Assembly (NCBI RefSeq): GCF_039542305.1
Contig: NZ_BAABHW010000002.1
Coordinates: 496,001 to 560,000 of the forward strand
Direction of reading: 5' to 3'
Source of the DNA: Roseibacterium beibuensis
GTDB taxonomy: Bacteria > Pseudomonadota > Alphaproteobacteria > Rhodobacterales > Rhodobacteraceae
Length of the DNA: 64,000 nt
Made by a program: the position numbers and the translations under genes. Each line of letters begins with the position of its first letter. Within the stretch, counting starts at the first letter, position 1. The notes below the pieces were generated by a model. That model was given only the letters and a program-made list of their open reading frames with translations. It searched no databases and was not told the origin of the DNA. Shown piece after piece: positions 7,299 to 17,635 of the stretch.

Positions 7299-10221
7299 CG
7301 GACGCGGGCGCATCGACCGGTCGCGCACGGTCAAGTTCAGCTTCGACGGCACGACGCTGTCGGGGTTTCCGGGCGACACGCTGGCCTCGGCCCTCTTGGC
7401 GCGGGGCAAGCGGCTGGTGGGACGCTCGTTCAAGTATCACCGCCCGCGCGGCATCCTGACCGCCGGATCCGAGGAACCGAACGCCCTGATGGAGATCGGC
7501 GAAGGCGGGGCGATGGTGCCGAACGTGCGCACCACCGTGCAAGAGATCCACGAAGGGTTGATCGCGCACAGCCAGAACCACCTCGGCCCGCTGGACCGCG
7601 ACCTGCTGGCGGTCAACGACTACCTCTCGCCCTTCCTGAGCGCGGGGTTCTACTACAAGACCTTCATGTGGCCGCGCGCCTTCTGGGAGAGGGTTTATGA
7701 GCCGGTGATCCGCCGCGCCGCCGGTCTGGGGCGGCTGACGCGTGGGCCCGACCCGAGGGAGAACGAACGCGCCTACGCCTTTTGCGATCTCCTGGTGATC
7801 GGGGGCGGTCCGGCTGGCCTGATGGCGGCGATCACGGCGGCCGAGGCCGGGGCGGACGTGATCCTGGCCGAGGAAACGACCGAGGCAGGCGGGCGGCTTC
7901 TGTCCGATAGCCAGGAGGTCGGTGGCAAGGCCGCGCAGCTTTGGGTCGATGACGCGCTGGCCCGGCTGAAGGCGACGGGCCGCGTTCGGATCATAACCCG
8001 CACGACCGTTACGGGCATCTATGACGGGCTGACCTTCGGCGCAGTCGAACGGGTCGGCCAGCATGTGCCGGACGCCCCCAATCTGCCGCACGAATGCTTC
8101 TGGCGGATCGTCGCGAAACAGGCGGTTCTGGCCGCTGGCGCCATCGAACGCCCCATCGCCTTTCCCGACAATGACCGCCCCGGCATCATGATGGCAGGCG
8201 CGGTTCGGACCTATCTGAACCGCTACGGGGTCGCGACGGGCAAGAACGTGACGCTTTTCGCCACCAACGACACGGCCCATGACGTGGCGGTCGAGTTGCA
8301 GGAGGCGGGCATCCGCGTGGCCGCCGTGATCGACAGCCGAAGCGGGGTCGAGGCCAAGGGAGATTACCGCCTGATCGCGGACGCTCAGGTCGTGGGCAGC
8401 AAGGGGCGTCTGGGCCTGCGCGAGATCACGGTGCGCGAAGCCGGCGGCAAGACGCACCAGATCCAGACCGATTGCCTTGGCATGTCGGGCGGCTGGAACC
8501 CGTCGGTCCATCTGACCTGCCATCTTGGCGCGCGGCCCGTTTGGGATGCGGGGCTCAAGGCGTTCCTGCCCGCCCCGGATGCCGTGCCGGGGCTGATCCC
8601 GGCGGGTGCCTGCAACGGGGCGTTCTCGACCGCGTCCTGCCTGCAACAGGGGCACGCCGCCGCGCTGACCGCCTTGGAGGTCTTGGGGATCACGCCCAAA
8701 GCCATCGAAGTGCCGCAAGCGTCGGATGCGGCTGGCGGCGGGCAGGCTCTGTGGTTCGTCGAGGGCAAGGGGCGCGCGTGGCTCGATTTCGCCAATGACG
8801 TGACGACCAAGGACGTGCGACTGGCCGCAAAGGAAAACTACGCCTCTGTCGAACATATGAAACGCTATACGACGCAGGGCATGGCGCCGGACCAGGGAAA
8901 AAACTCGAACATTTCCGCGCTGGCCGTGCTGGCCGATGCCACCGGGCGCGGCATCCCCGAGACGGGCACCACGACCTACCGCCCGCCTTTTGTGCCGGTC
9001 TCGATCGGGGCGATGGGCGCGGGCGCGCAAGGCAAGGGATTTGCGCCCGAGCGGCTGACGACCTCGCACGCGGCGACACGCGCGCGCGGCGCGCCGATGA
9101 TCGAGGCCGGGCTTTGGTATCGCCCCAGCTATTTCCCGCGCGAGGGCGAAAGCCACTGGCGCCAATCCTGCGACCGCGAAGTGACGATGGTGCGCAACGC
9201 GGTGGGCGTGGTCGATGTTTCGACCCTCGGCAAGATCGACATCCAGGGGCCGGATGCGGGGGCGTTCCTCGACCTTGTCTATTGCAACACCTTCTCGACG
9301 CTCAAGGTCGGGCGCACGCGCTATGGCCTCATGCTGCGCGAGGATGGGCATGTCATGGATGACGGCACCACCGCGCGGCTTGGGGAAACCCATTTCGTGA
9401 TGACCACGACGACCGCGGCCGCCGGGCAGGTGATGCAGCATCTGGAATTCGTGCACCAGGGATTGCGCCCCGATCTGGATGTCCGCTTCCTCAGCGCGAC
9501 CGAGCAATGGGCGCAATTCGCCGTCGCCGGTCCGAAATCGCGCGAGGTGCTGAACGGTTTGCTCGACCAGCCCATCGATGACGAGAGCTTCCCGTTCATG
9601 GCCTGCGGCGAGGTTGGCGTGGCAGGTGTGCCCGGGCGGCTGTTCCGCATCTCCTTCTCTGGGGAACATGCCTACGAGGTGGCCATGCCCGCCCGCTACG
9701 GGGCCGCGCTGTTCGACACGCTGGTCGCCCGCGCCGAAGAGTTGGGCGGCGGCGCCTACGGGATGGAGGCGCTGAACGTGCTGCGCATCGAGAAGGGCTT
9801 TGTCACCCATGCCGAGATCCATGGCCGCGTCACCGCTGACGATATCGGGTTCGGACGCATGGTCTCGCCCAAGAAGGACTGCATCGGCAAGGCCGCCTCG
9901 CAGCGGCCCGGCCTGTCGGGCGAGACGCGCGAGCAGTTGATCGGCCTGCGCCCCATCCACCCCGCCAAGGCGCTGCCCGCCGGGGCGCACCTGTTCCCGC
10001 GCGGGGCCGAGCCGAAAGCCGCCAATGACCAGGGCTACATCAGCTCGACCTGCTATTCGCCGACGCTGGAGGGTTATATCGCGCTTGGCTTCCTGCGGAA
10101 CGGTCGCGCCCGTCATGGCGAACAGGTGCGCGTCGTCGATCACCTGCGCGATGTCGACGTGACCTGCGCGGTGTGCGATCCCGTCATGTTCGACCCGGAC
10201 GGAGGGCGCGCCCGTGGCTGA
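7288..10221 (+). CDS. soxA: sarcosine oxidase alpha subunit
   Basis: A 977-residue subunit with three visible modules. An N-terminal ferredoxin-like domain (about residues 1-100, with FKYHRPRGI) resembles the first domain of octopine and sarcosine dehydrogenases. A pyridine-nucleotide oxidoreductase domain begins with LLVIGGGPAGLMAA near residue 170. A C-terminal GcvT-like aminomethyltransferase half (from about residue 600) transfers the one-carbon unit released from sarcosine to tetrahydrofolate. The family therefore couples demethylation to 5,10-methylene-THF formation and hydrogen peroxide release. Full length; the start overlaps soxD and the end overlaps soxG. Confidence 0.95.
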   Translation: MRVDGRGRIDRSRTVKFSFDGTTLSGFPGDTLASALLARGKRLVGRSFKYHRPRGILTAGSEEPNALMEIGEGGAMVPNVRTTVQEIHEGLIAHSQNHLGPLDRDLLAVNDYLSPFLSAGFYYKTFMWPRAFWERVYEPVIRRAAGLGRLTRGPDPRENERAYAFCDLLVIGGGPAGLMAAITAAEAGADVILAEETTEAGGRLLSDSQEVGGKAAQLWVDDALARLKATGRVRIITRTTVTGIYDGLTFGAVERVGQHVPDAPNLPHECFWRIVAKQAVLAAGAIERPIAFPDNDRPGIMMAGAVRTYLNRYGVATGKNVTLFATNDTAHDVAVELQEAGIRVAAVIDSRSGVEAKGDYRLIADAQVVGSKGRLGLREITVREAGGKTHQIQTDCLGMSGGWNPSVHLTCHLGARPVWDAGLKAFLPAPDAVPGLIPAGACNGAFSTASCLQQGHAAALTALEVLGITPKAIEVPQASDAAGGGQALWFVEGKGRAWLDFANDVTTKDVRLAAKENYASVEHMKRYTTQGMAPDQGKNSNISALAVLADATGRGIPETGTTTYRPPFVPVSIGAMGAGAQGKGFAPERLTTSHAATRARGAPMIEAGLWYRPSYFPREGESHWRQSCDREVTMVRNAVGVVDVSTLGKIDIQGPDAGAFLDLVYCNTFSTLKVGRTRYGLMLREDGHVMDDGTTARLGETHFVMTTTTAAAGQVMQHLEFVHQGLRPDLDVRFLSATEQWAQFAVAGPKSREVLNGLLDQPIDDESFPFMACGEVGVAGVPGRLFRISFSGEHAYEVAMPARYGAALFDTLVARAEELGGGAYGMEALNVLRIEKGFVTHAEIHGRVTADDIGFGRMVSPKKDCIGKAASQRPGLSGETREQLIGLRPIHPAKALPAGAHLFPRGAEPKAANDQGYISSTCYSPTLEGYIALGFLRNGRARHGEQVRVVDHLRDVDVTCAVCDPVMFDPDGGRARG

Positions 10222-10768
10222 CATCACCCTGTCCCACCGATCGCCAGCGGCTGGCCTGCTGCCCGAAGTCGGAGGAACCGTCACCCTGTCCGAAGGCTCA
10301 CAGACCCCGATCTGGGCCGTGATGCCCTATCGCGGTCAGACCAAGGCGCTGTCCGATGCAATGCAGACCGCCCATGGAGTCGCGTTTCCTGCGCCCGGGG
10401 CCATCGAGGCAAACGGCGATCTTCGCGCGGTGTGGAGCGGGCTGGACCAGTGCTTTCTCTTTGGTGCGCCGGACGAGGCCCTCAAGCCGTATGCCGCGCT
10501 TGTCGATCAATCCGACAGCTGGACCCATCTGGTCCTCGACGGGGCCGACGCGCGCGCGGTGCTGGCCCGCCTTGTCCCGGTCGACCTGTCGGACAGCGCC
10601 TTCCCGCCCGGGCACGCGATCCGCAGCGGGTTGGGCCACATGAATGCCCTGATCCTGCGCACCGGGCCGGAGCGGTTCGAGATCCTCGTCTTCCGCTCGA
10701 TGGCGGCCACGGCGGTGCACGAGATCGCCCGCGCCATGCGCATGGTGGCCGCCCGCGCCGCGCTCTGA
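10214..10768 (+). CDS. soxG: sarcosine oxidase gamma subunit
   Basis: A 184-residue protein from a GTG start at 10214 that overlaps the end of soxA by eight bases. Its middle and C-terminal parts (SWTHLVLDGADARAVLARL, then an FEILVFRSMA segment) match the gamma subunit, a GcvT-like fold lacking catalytic residues that helps assemble the alpha-beta-gamma-delta complex. Position and order B-D-A-G support the call. It is the last gene of the operon; dnaG follows after a short gap. Confidence 0.9.
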   Translation: MADITLSHRSPAAGLLPEVGGTVTLSEGSQTPIWAVMPYRGQTKALSDAMQTAHGVAFPAPGAIEANGDLRAVWSGLDQCFLFGAPDEALKPYAALVDQSDSWTHLVLDGADARAVLARLVPVDLSDSAFPPGHAIRSGLGHMNALILRTGPERFEILVFRSMAATAVHEIARAMRMVAARAAL

Positions 10769-10852
10769 ACCCATCCACAGCCCCTCGAAACGTTGTGGAC
10801 AGGTGAGGTGCGGGCGCTGGACAGTGCGCCCCGGCGCACCGATATATGGAAT

Positions 10853-12784
10853 ATGAGCCTGCCCCCCGGATTCCTTGACGAGCTTCGCGCGCGCACCTCG
10901 CTGTCGCAGGTGGTCGGCCGCAAGGTCATCTGGGACAATCGCAAATCGAACCAGGCCAAGGGCGACATGTGGGCGCCCTGCCCCTTCCACCAGGAAAAGA
11001 CGGCCAGCTTCCACGTCGATGACCGCAAGGGGTTCTACTACTGCTTCGGCTGCCACGCGAAGGGCAACGCCTTCACCTTCGTGCAGGAAACCGAGAACGT
11101 GGGCTTCATGGAAGCGGTCGAAATCCTCGCCCGCGAGGCCGGGATGCAGATGCCCGCGCGCGATCCGCGCGCGCAGGAAAAGGCCGATCACGCCAGCCAA
11201 CTGGCCAAGGCGACCGAGGCAGCCGTCGCGCATTACCGCCTGCAACTGAAAACCGCCGCCGCGTCCGAGGCCCGCGCCTACCTGGAGCGTCGCGGGCTGA
11301 CACAAGCCACGCTTGAGCGGTTCGAGATCGGCTTTGCCCCGGCGCAGCGCCAAGGGGCCTTCACCGCCCTGACCGGCAAGGGCGTGCCCGCCGACCACGT
11401 GATCGAGGCCGGGATCGCGACGCGCCCCGACGATGGCGGCGCGCCCTATGACGCGTTTCGCGACCGCATCACCTTTCCCATCCGCGATCCGCGCGGGCGC
11501 TGCATCGGCTTTGGCGGCCGCGCGATGGACCCCAATGCGCGCGCCAAGTACCTCAACAGCCGCGAGACGCCGCTCTTCGACAAGGGCCGCGCGCTCTACA
11601 ATCACGCCCCGGCGCGCGAGGCCGCGGGCAAGAGCCAGCCCCTGATCGTGGCCGAAGGCTACATGGACGTCATCGCGCTGGTGCAGGCGGGGTTCGAGGC
11701 GGCGGTCGCCCCGCTTGGTACGGCGATCACGGAGGACCAGCTGCAACTTCTCTGGCGCATTGCGCCCGAGCCGATCATCGCGCTGGATGGCGACAAGGCG
11801 GGCCTGCGGGCCGCGATGCGCCTGATCGACCTGGCCCTGCCGCATCTGGGGCCGGACCGCAGCCTGCGCTTCTGCATCATGCCCGAGGGACAGGACCCCG
11901 ACGAGTTGATCAAGGCGAAGGGGGCGAAGGCCATGCAAGACGCGCTCGATGCCGCCGAGCCGCTGGTCAACCTGCTGTGGCGGCGCGAGACGGAGGGGCA
12001 GGTCTTCGACACCCCGGAACGGCGCGCGGGGCTGGACCGGCGCCTGCGGCAGGCGGTGGGGCGAATCAACGACCCCTCGCTCAAGCGCCATTACGGCGAG
12101 GCGCTGGCCGAGATGCGCCGCACGCTGTTCCGGCCCGCTCGTGGCACGCAAGGCCGCAACACCGGTTGGCGCGGGCGCGGCTTTGCCGAGGCCGCGATGC
12201 CGCTGGCCTATACGCGCGCCCTGGCCACGACGCTTGACGGCGAGGGGCTACGGGTGTCGCTGATCCTGGCCACGCTGTGCCGGTTTCCCGACCTGATCGA
12301 CCAGTTCGAGGATCGGCTGGAGCGCATGCTCGCCCGAAACGAGGGGCAGGCGCGCCTGGCCAACTTCCTGCTGGCCACGCCACAGCGGGACGCCGAGGCG
12401 CTCAGGGCGGAAATTTCCTCGGCGGGCTTGGGCGAAACCCTTGAAAGCATCGAGGCCACGGGCCATTTGCGCATTGCACCTTTTCTGTCTGGCACGGGCG
12501 ACATCGAGAAGGCAGCGACCTGCCTGGCCGAGGAATTCGCCAAACACGCCGCCGCCCATGCGATCGAAGAGGAAATGGCCGAAGCCCTCGAGGATCTCGG
12601 TCATGTAACGGACGAGGAAGACGCGACGCTGGCGTTCCGGCTGAACCAGGCCGTGCGCAGCAAGCACGCCGCCCTTTCACCCCGCGAAGGCGGCGGCGCC
12701 GAACAGTTCGGCGACACCGAAGAAGCGCGTGCCGCGTTCCATGAGTTGCTAAATAGCGCCGGTCGCGCGAAGAAAAGCCGGTGA
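10853..12784 (+). CDS. dnaG: DNA primase DnaG
   Basis: A 643-residue primase that lays down RNA primers for the replisome. Domains in order: an N-terminal zinc-binding domain (CPFHQEK at about residues 43-49 and CFGCHAKG near residue 64), the catalytic core with the TOPRIM signature VAEGYMDVIAL near residue 267 and the metal-binding ALDGDKAG, and a C-terminal helicase-interaction region. The start at 10853 (MSLPPGF) is where family members begin; the 20 extra upstream codons have no homology. The rpoD gene follows 115 bases later, a conserved macromolecular-synthesis arrangement. Confidence 0.96.
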   Translation: MSLPPGFLDELRARTSLSQVVGRKVIWDNRKSNQAKGDMWAPCPFHQEKTASFHVDDRKGFYYCFGCHAKGNAFTFVQETENVGFMEAVEILAREAGMQMPARDPRAQEKADHASQLAKATEAAVAHYRLQLKTAAASEARAYLERRGLTQATLERFEIGFAPAQRQGAFTALTGKGVPADHVIEAGIATRPDDGGAPYDAFRDRITFPIRDPRGRCIGFGGRAMDPNARAKYLNSRETPLFDKGRALYNHAPAREAAGKSQPLIVAEGYMDVIALVQAGFEAAVAPLGTAITEDQLQLLWRIAPEPIIALDGDKAGLRAAMRLIDLALPHLGPDRSLRFCIMPEGQDPDELIKAKGAKAMQDALDAAEPLVNLLWRRETEGQVFDTPERRAGLDRRLRQAVGRINDPSLKRHYGEALAEMRRTLFRPARGTQGRNTGWRGRGFAEAAMPLAYTRALATTLDGEGLRVSLILATLCRFPDLIDQFEDRLERMLARNEGQARLANFLLATPQRDAEALRAEISSAGLGETLESIEATGHLRIAPFLSGTGDIEKAATCLAEEFAKHAAAHAIEEEMAEALEDLGHVTDEEDATLAFRLNQAVRSKHAALSPREGGGAEQFGDTEEARAAFHELLNSAGRAKKSR

Positions 12785-12793
12785 CCGCCCTGT

Positions 12794-12810
12794 GCGAATC
12801 AGTGATTCGC
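12794..12810. promoter_or_regulatory. 8-bp palindrome upstream of rpoD
   Basis: GCGAATCA at 12794-12801 and its exact reverse complement at 12803-12810 flank one central G. The site lies ten bases after the dnaG stop and about 90 bases before the rpoD start, and a further GCGAAT occurs near 12825. It could be an operator for an internal rpoD promoter; the arms are short and no T-run follows, so a terminator is less likely. Confidence 0.45.
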
Positions 12811-12899
12811 GCTAGATAAAGGTTGCGAATGCAAGGGATGCGCGCATCATCGCGCCTCGGGGTGCCCGCCCGTCCCAAGCCGAACAAGGATGAATGCCC

Positions 12900-14891
<1,992 letters not shown>

Positions 14892-14911
14892 TCGCCGTGC
14901 GGGAAAGGGTG

Positions 14912-15433
14912 ATGCACATCTTCGTGCGGTGCTTCCTTCTCCTCTGGCTTGCCGGCGCCCTAACCTTCGTGATTGATGCCTTCGACGGTGGAGGCGTCTT
15001 CATGCCCTCCATGGACTGGGCTGGCGGCATGGGATGGCCGGTCTTTCTTGCCTGCCTCGTCGTCGGAGCAATCGCTGACCGGCTCGCTCCCCGGTCGAAG
15101 GGGGGCGCAGAGACGTTGGACGTGCTCCTCGGCCCAGTCTTTTTCGCCGTCGGACTTCAGCTGTTCGTTTTCCATACGATCCCGGTGACCCATGCGCTTC
15201 TCGTTCGGGACACCGTCACGCATGTCTACGTGGCCGCAAGTGACCATCCCGGTGGAGTGAGTTGGTGTCGGAGTGCGCTCGACCTTCAAAGGATCCCGTT
15301 GATGCAAAACCAGGTCTGCCGCCTTCCCCGCGCATTCTTCGATCAGATCGAGGTCGGCGACAGGGTCGCCGTGACAGGGCGCGGCAGCTCTCTGGGCGTC
15401 TTTCCAGACACCGTCCGCGCGCTTGGCCCCTAG
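14912..15433 (+). CDS. membrane protein of unknown function
   Basis: A 173-residue protein with three likely membrane helices (about residues 2-20, 38-54 and 72-92) and a C-terminal domain of about 75 residues containing two cysteines. No family is recognised. The ATG at 14912 follows GGGAAAGGGTG; in-frame GTG codons at 14888, 14897 and 14909 are possible, the first overlapping the rpoD stop. By hand count about 128 of 173 codons end in G or C, noticeably fewer than in rpoD, so the gene may be a later acquisition placed behind rpoD. Confidence 0.65.
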   Translation: MHIFVRCFLLLWLAGALTFVIDAFDGGGVFMPSMDWAGGMGWPVFLACLVVGAIADRLAPRSKGGAETLDVLLGPVFFAVGLQLFVFHTIPVTHALLVRDTVTHVYVAASDHPGGVSWCRSALDLQRIPLMQNQVCRLPRAFFDQIEVGDRVAVTGRGSSLGVFPDTVRALGP

Positions 15434-15512
15434 GGCCCGCAACTGGGTGCTTCACCTGACCGGGTGTCCCGGCTAGTCTTGCGGCCGATCCAACAAGGAT
15501 GAGGCAAGCGCC

Positions 15513-15782
15513 ATGTCCCTCTTCTCCAGGCTCTTCGGCGGCGGATCGCAGCCCGAGGTGGAGCCCGAAATCTACAACGGATACCGCATCACCGCGCAGC
15601 CACATTCGGCGGAGGGCGGCTTTCGCCTCGGGGCGCGGATCGAAAAAGATGTGGACGGAGAAACCAAGGTTCACGAGCTTTTGCGCGCCGACCTGATCCA
15701 GAGCCGGGAGGAGGCCGAGCGGTTTTCCATCCTCAAGGCCAAGCAGGTGATCGACGAACAGGGCGAGCGGATCTTCGACTGA
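15513..15782 (+). CDS. HlyU family protein
   Basis: An 89-residue protein that matches the HlyU/PF10115 family in length and pattern: YNGYRITAQPHSAEGGFRLG in the N-terminal half and VHELLRADLIQSREEAE in the second half. The family name comes from an activator of haemolysin genes, but most members, including this one, have no helix-turn-helix visible and no proven role. It stands alone, with its own ribosome-binding site (CAAGGATGAGG), and ends at a hairpin shared with the convergent meaB-like gene. Confidence 0.8.
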   Translation: MSLFSRLFGGGSQPEVEPEIYNGYRITAQPHSAEGGFRLGARIEKDVDGETKVHELLRADLIQSREEAERFSILKAKQVIDEQGERIFD

Positions 15783-15786
15783 CCCG

Positions 15787-15810
15787 TAGGGCGGGATTGA
15801 TCCCGCCCTA
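15787..15810. terminator. bidirectional hairpin terminator
   Basis: Perfect 10-bp arms (TAGGGCGGGA at 15787-15796 and its complement at 15801-15810) enclose a TTGA tetraloop between two convergent genes. The TAG stop codon of the minus-strand GTPase is part of the stem. There is no T-run, so termination efficiency is uncertain. Confidence 0.65.
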
Positions 15811-16788
15811 GGTGCTCAAATGCTCCAGCATCTCGCGCGCGGCTGCATCCGGGGTCATCTTGCCCTGTGCGACGGCCTCCGCTCGCTCCCCCATCGCCGC
15901 GCGCACCTGCGGATCGGTGTGAAGCCGCTGCAACAGGCCCCAGCGGACCTCTTCCTCGAACCAATGGGCGGCCTGCTCAGCGCGGCGCCGATCCCACCAG
16001 CCGCTTGTCTTGCGCGCCTCGGCCAGCGTCTGCATCTCTTGCCACGCGGTTTCCATGCCGTTCCCCTCGACCGCCGAGACCGGCAGCGCCTTGGGAAAGC
16101 CCTCGGGGTCCTGCGGTCGCTTGCGCAGCAGCCGAAGCGCACCGGAGTAATCGGAAACCGTGCGTGTTGCCGTGGCCTTGAGATCCCCGTCGGCCTTGTT
16201 GACGAGGATCAGGTCGGCCATCTCCATGATGCCGCGCTTGACGCCCTGCAACTCGTCGCCGCCCGCCGGCGCCAGCAGCAGCACGAAGAGGTCGCACATC
16301 TCGGCGACCATCGTCTCGGACTGCCCGACACCCACCGTTTCGATCAGGACGACGTCGAACCCCGCCGCCTCGCACAGGCTGACCGCCTCGCGCGTGCGGC
16401 GCGCCACGCCGCCCAGTTGCGACGAGGACGGCGAAGGACGGATGAACGCGCCCTTTTCGCGGCTCAGCCGCTCCATCCGCGTCTTGTCGCCGAGGATCGA
16501 CCCGCCAGAACGCGCTGAGCTTGGATCAACGGCAAGGACCGCCACGCGCAGCCCAGCTTCGATCAGCATCATGCCGAATGCCTCGATGAAGGTGGACTTG
16601 CCCACGCCGGGTGTGCCCGACAGACCGATGCGCAGCGCCTGCCGGTCCGCCCCCCGCAACGCTTCCATCAGCGCCGTCGCCTTGGCCCGGTGATCGGCCC
16701 GCGTGCTTTCCACCAAGGTCACCGCCCGCGCGAGGGCACGGCGGTCGCCCGCAAGGATCCGGTCTGCGAGGGCCTGGATTTCCGTCAT
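15808..16788 (-). CDS. meaB: MeaB/ArgK-type G3E GTPase
   Basis: A 326-residue cytoplasmic P-loop GTPase that protects and loads methylmalonyl-CoA mutase-type enzymes with adenosylcobalamin. The Walker A GTPGVGKST lies at about residues 58-66, followed by AVDPSSARSGG, the DKTRM switch segment, ETVGVGQSE and the guanine-specificity motif NKAD. It ends in the helical dimerisation arm usual for MeaB. No mutase subunit is encoded in the window, so its partner must be elsewhere. The start at 16788 follows an AGAGGTT ribosome-binding site. It is divergent from the DUF3108 gene. Confidence 0.9.
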   Translation of the reverse strand: MTEIQALADRILAGDRRALARAVTLVESTRADHRAKATALMEALRGADRQALRIGLSGTPGVGKSTFIEAFGMMLIEAGLRVAVLAVDPSSARSGGSILGDKTRMERLSREKGAFIRPSPSSSQLGGVARRTREAVSLCEAAGFDVVLIETVGVGQSETMVAEMCDLFVLLLAPAGGDELQGVKRGIMEMADLILVNKADGDLKATATRTVSDYSGALRLLRKRPQDPEGFPKALPVSAVEGNGMETAWQEMQTLAEARKTSGWWDRRRAEQAAHWFEEEVRWGLLQRLHTDPQVRAAMGERAEAVAQGKMTPDAAAREMLEHLST

Positions 16789-16845
16789 GGAACCTCTGTC
16801 TTTCCTTGCTACACTCAGGGGGCACACCGAGGGGGGAATTCCGAT

Positions 16846-17628
16846 ATGTCCAAGCTGTTTGCCCGCATTCGCCCTGCCCTGTCCAGACCGACCGCCCCGC
16901 TCAGGCGCATAGGTCGCGCAACCGGGGCCCTTGTGCTGGCCGGGTTGGTCCTGCCGGCCTCCGCCTCGGCCCAAGAACAGGAGAACTTTGCCTTCGACAT
17001 CACGTATGGGCCGCTGACGGTCGCCCGCATTTCCGTGGCATCGCGCGAGGGGGGCAACAGCTATGCCGTTGCCGCCGATATCCGCGCCACCGGGCTGGCG
17101 GCGGCCTTCGCCCGTGTGAATTTCACCATGAACGCGCAAGGCTATTTCGGCTCGCCCAGCCTGCACGCCACCAGCTATCGCGAGACGGTCGACACCGGGC
17201 AAAGGCAAAGCAGCGTCGACATGGTCTGGCAAAGCGGCACGCCCGTGATCCGCAGCCAGGTGGCCGGAACCGGAAGCGCGACGCCCGTGCCCCCGTCGCG
17301 CGGACGCGGTGCGGTCGATCCGTTGACGGCGATGTACCGGCTGGCCCGGGCACGCCCCGAGGGCGAGTTGTGCAACTGGAACGCGTCCATCTACGACGGC
17401 GCGCGTTTGGCCGCGGTCGCCTTGGGGCCGCCAAGCCGCCAGGGCGACATGATCACCTGCAACGCGACCCATCGTCGGTTGGAAGGGTTCCCGGCCGATG
17501 ACCTCGGGCGGTTCCCGGCCTTCAACTTCACGGCGACCTTTCGACCCGCCGGCGACGGCCTTTGGCACTTGACCGAGGTCGCGTCTGCCACGATCTACGG
17601 CACCGTCCGTATGGAACGTCGGAACTGA
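16846..17628 (+). CDS. exported DUF3108 protein
   Basis: A 260-residue secreted protein. The N-terminus has a long basic stretch followed by a hydrophobic core (LVLAGLVLPASASAQ) ending in a good signal-peptidase site near residue 43. The mature part (YGPLTVARISVASREGGNSY and the later TATFRPAGDGLW) fits the DUF3108 beta-barrel-like family, probably periplasmic or lipid-associated, function unknown. A strong GAGGGGGG ribosome-binding site lies ten bases before the ATG. The hrpB start lies seven bases after its stop, suggesting co-transcription. Confidence 0.8.
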   Translation: MSKLFARIRPALSRPTAPLRRIGRATGALVLAGLVLPASASAQEQENFAFDITYGPLTVARISVASREGGNSYAVAADIRATGLAAAFARVNFTMNAQGYFGSPSLHATSYRETVDTGQRQSSVDMVWQSGTPVIRSQVAGTGSATPVPPSRGRGAVDPLTAMYRLARARPEGELCNWNASIYDGARLAAVALGPPSRQGDMITCNATHRRLEGFPADDLGRFPAFNFTATFRPAGDGLWHLTEVASATIYGTVRMERRN

Positions 17629-17635
17629 TCGCCCC

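Noticed and set aside
7237..10284. A 1015-codon minus-strand frame opposite soxA.
   Set aside because: It has shadow-like composition, no ribosome-binding site, and covers the conserved soxA gene and its joints.
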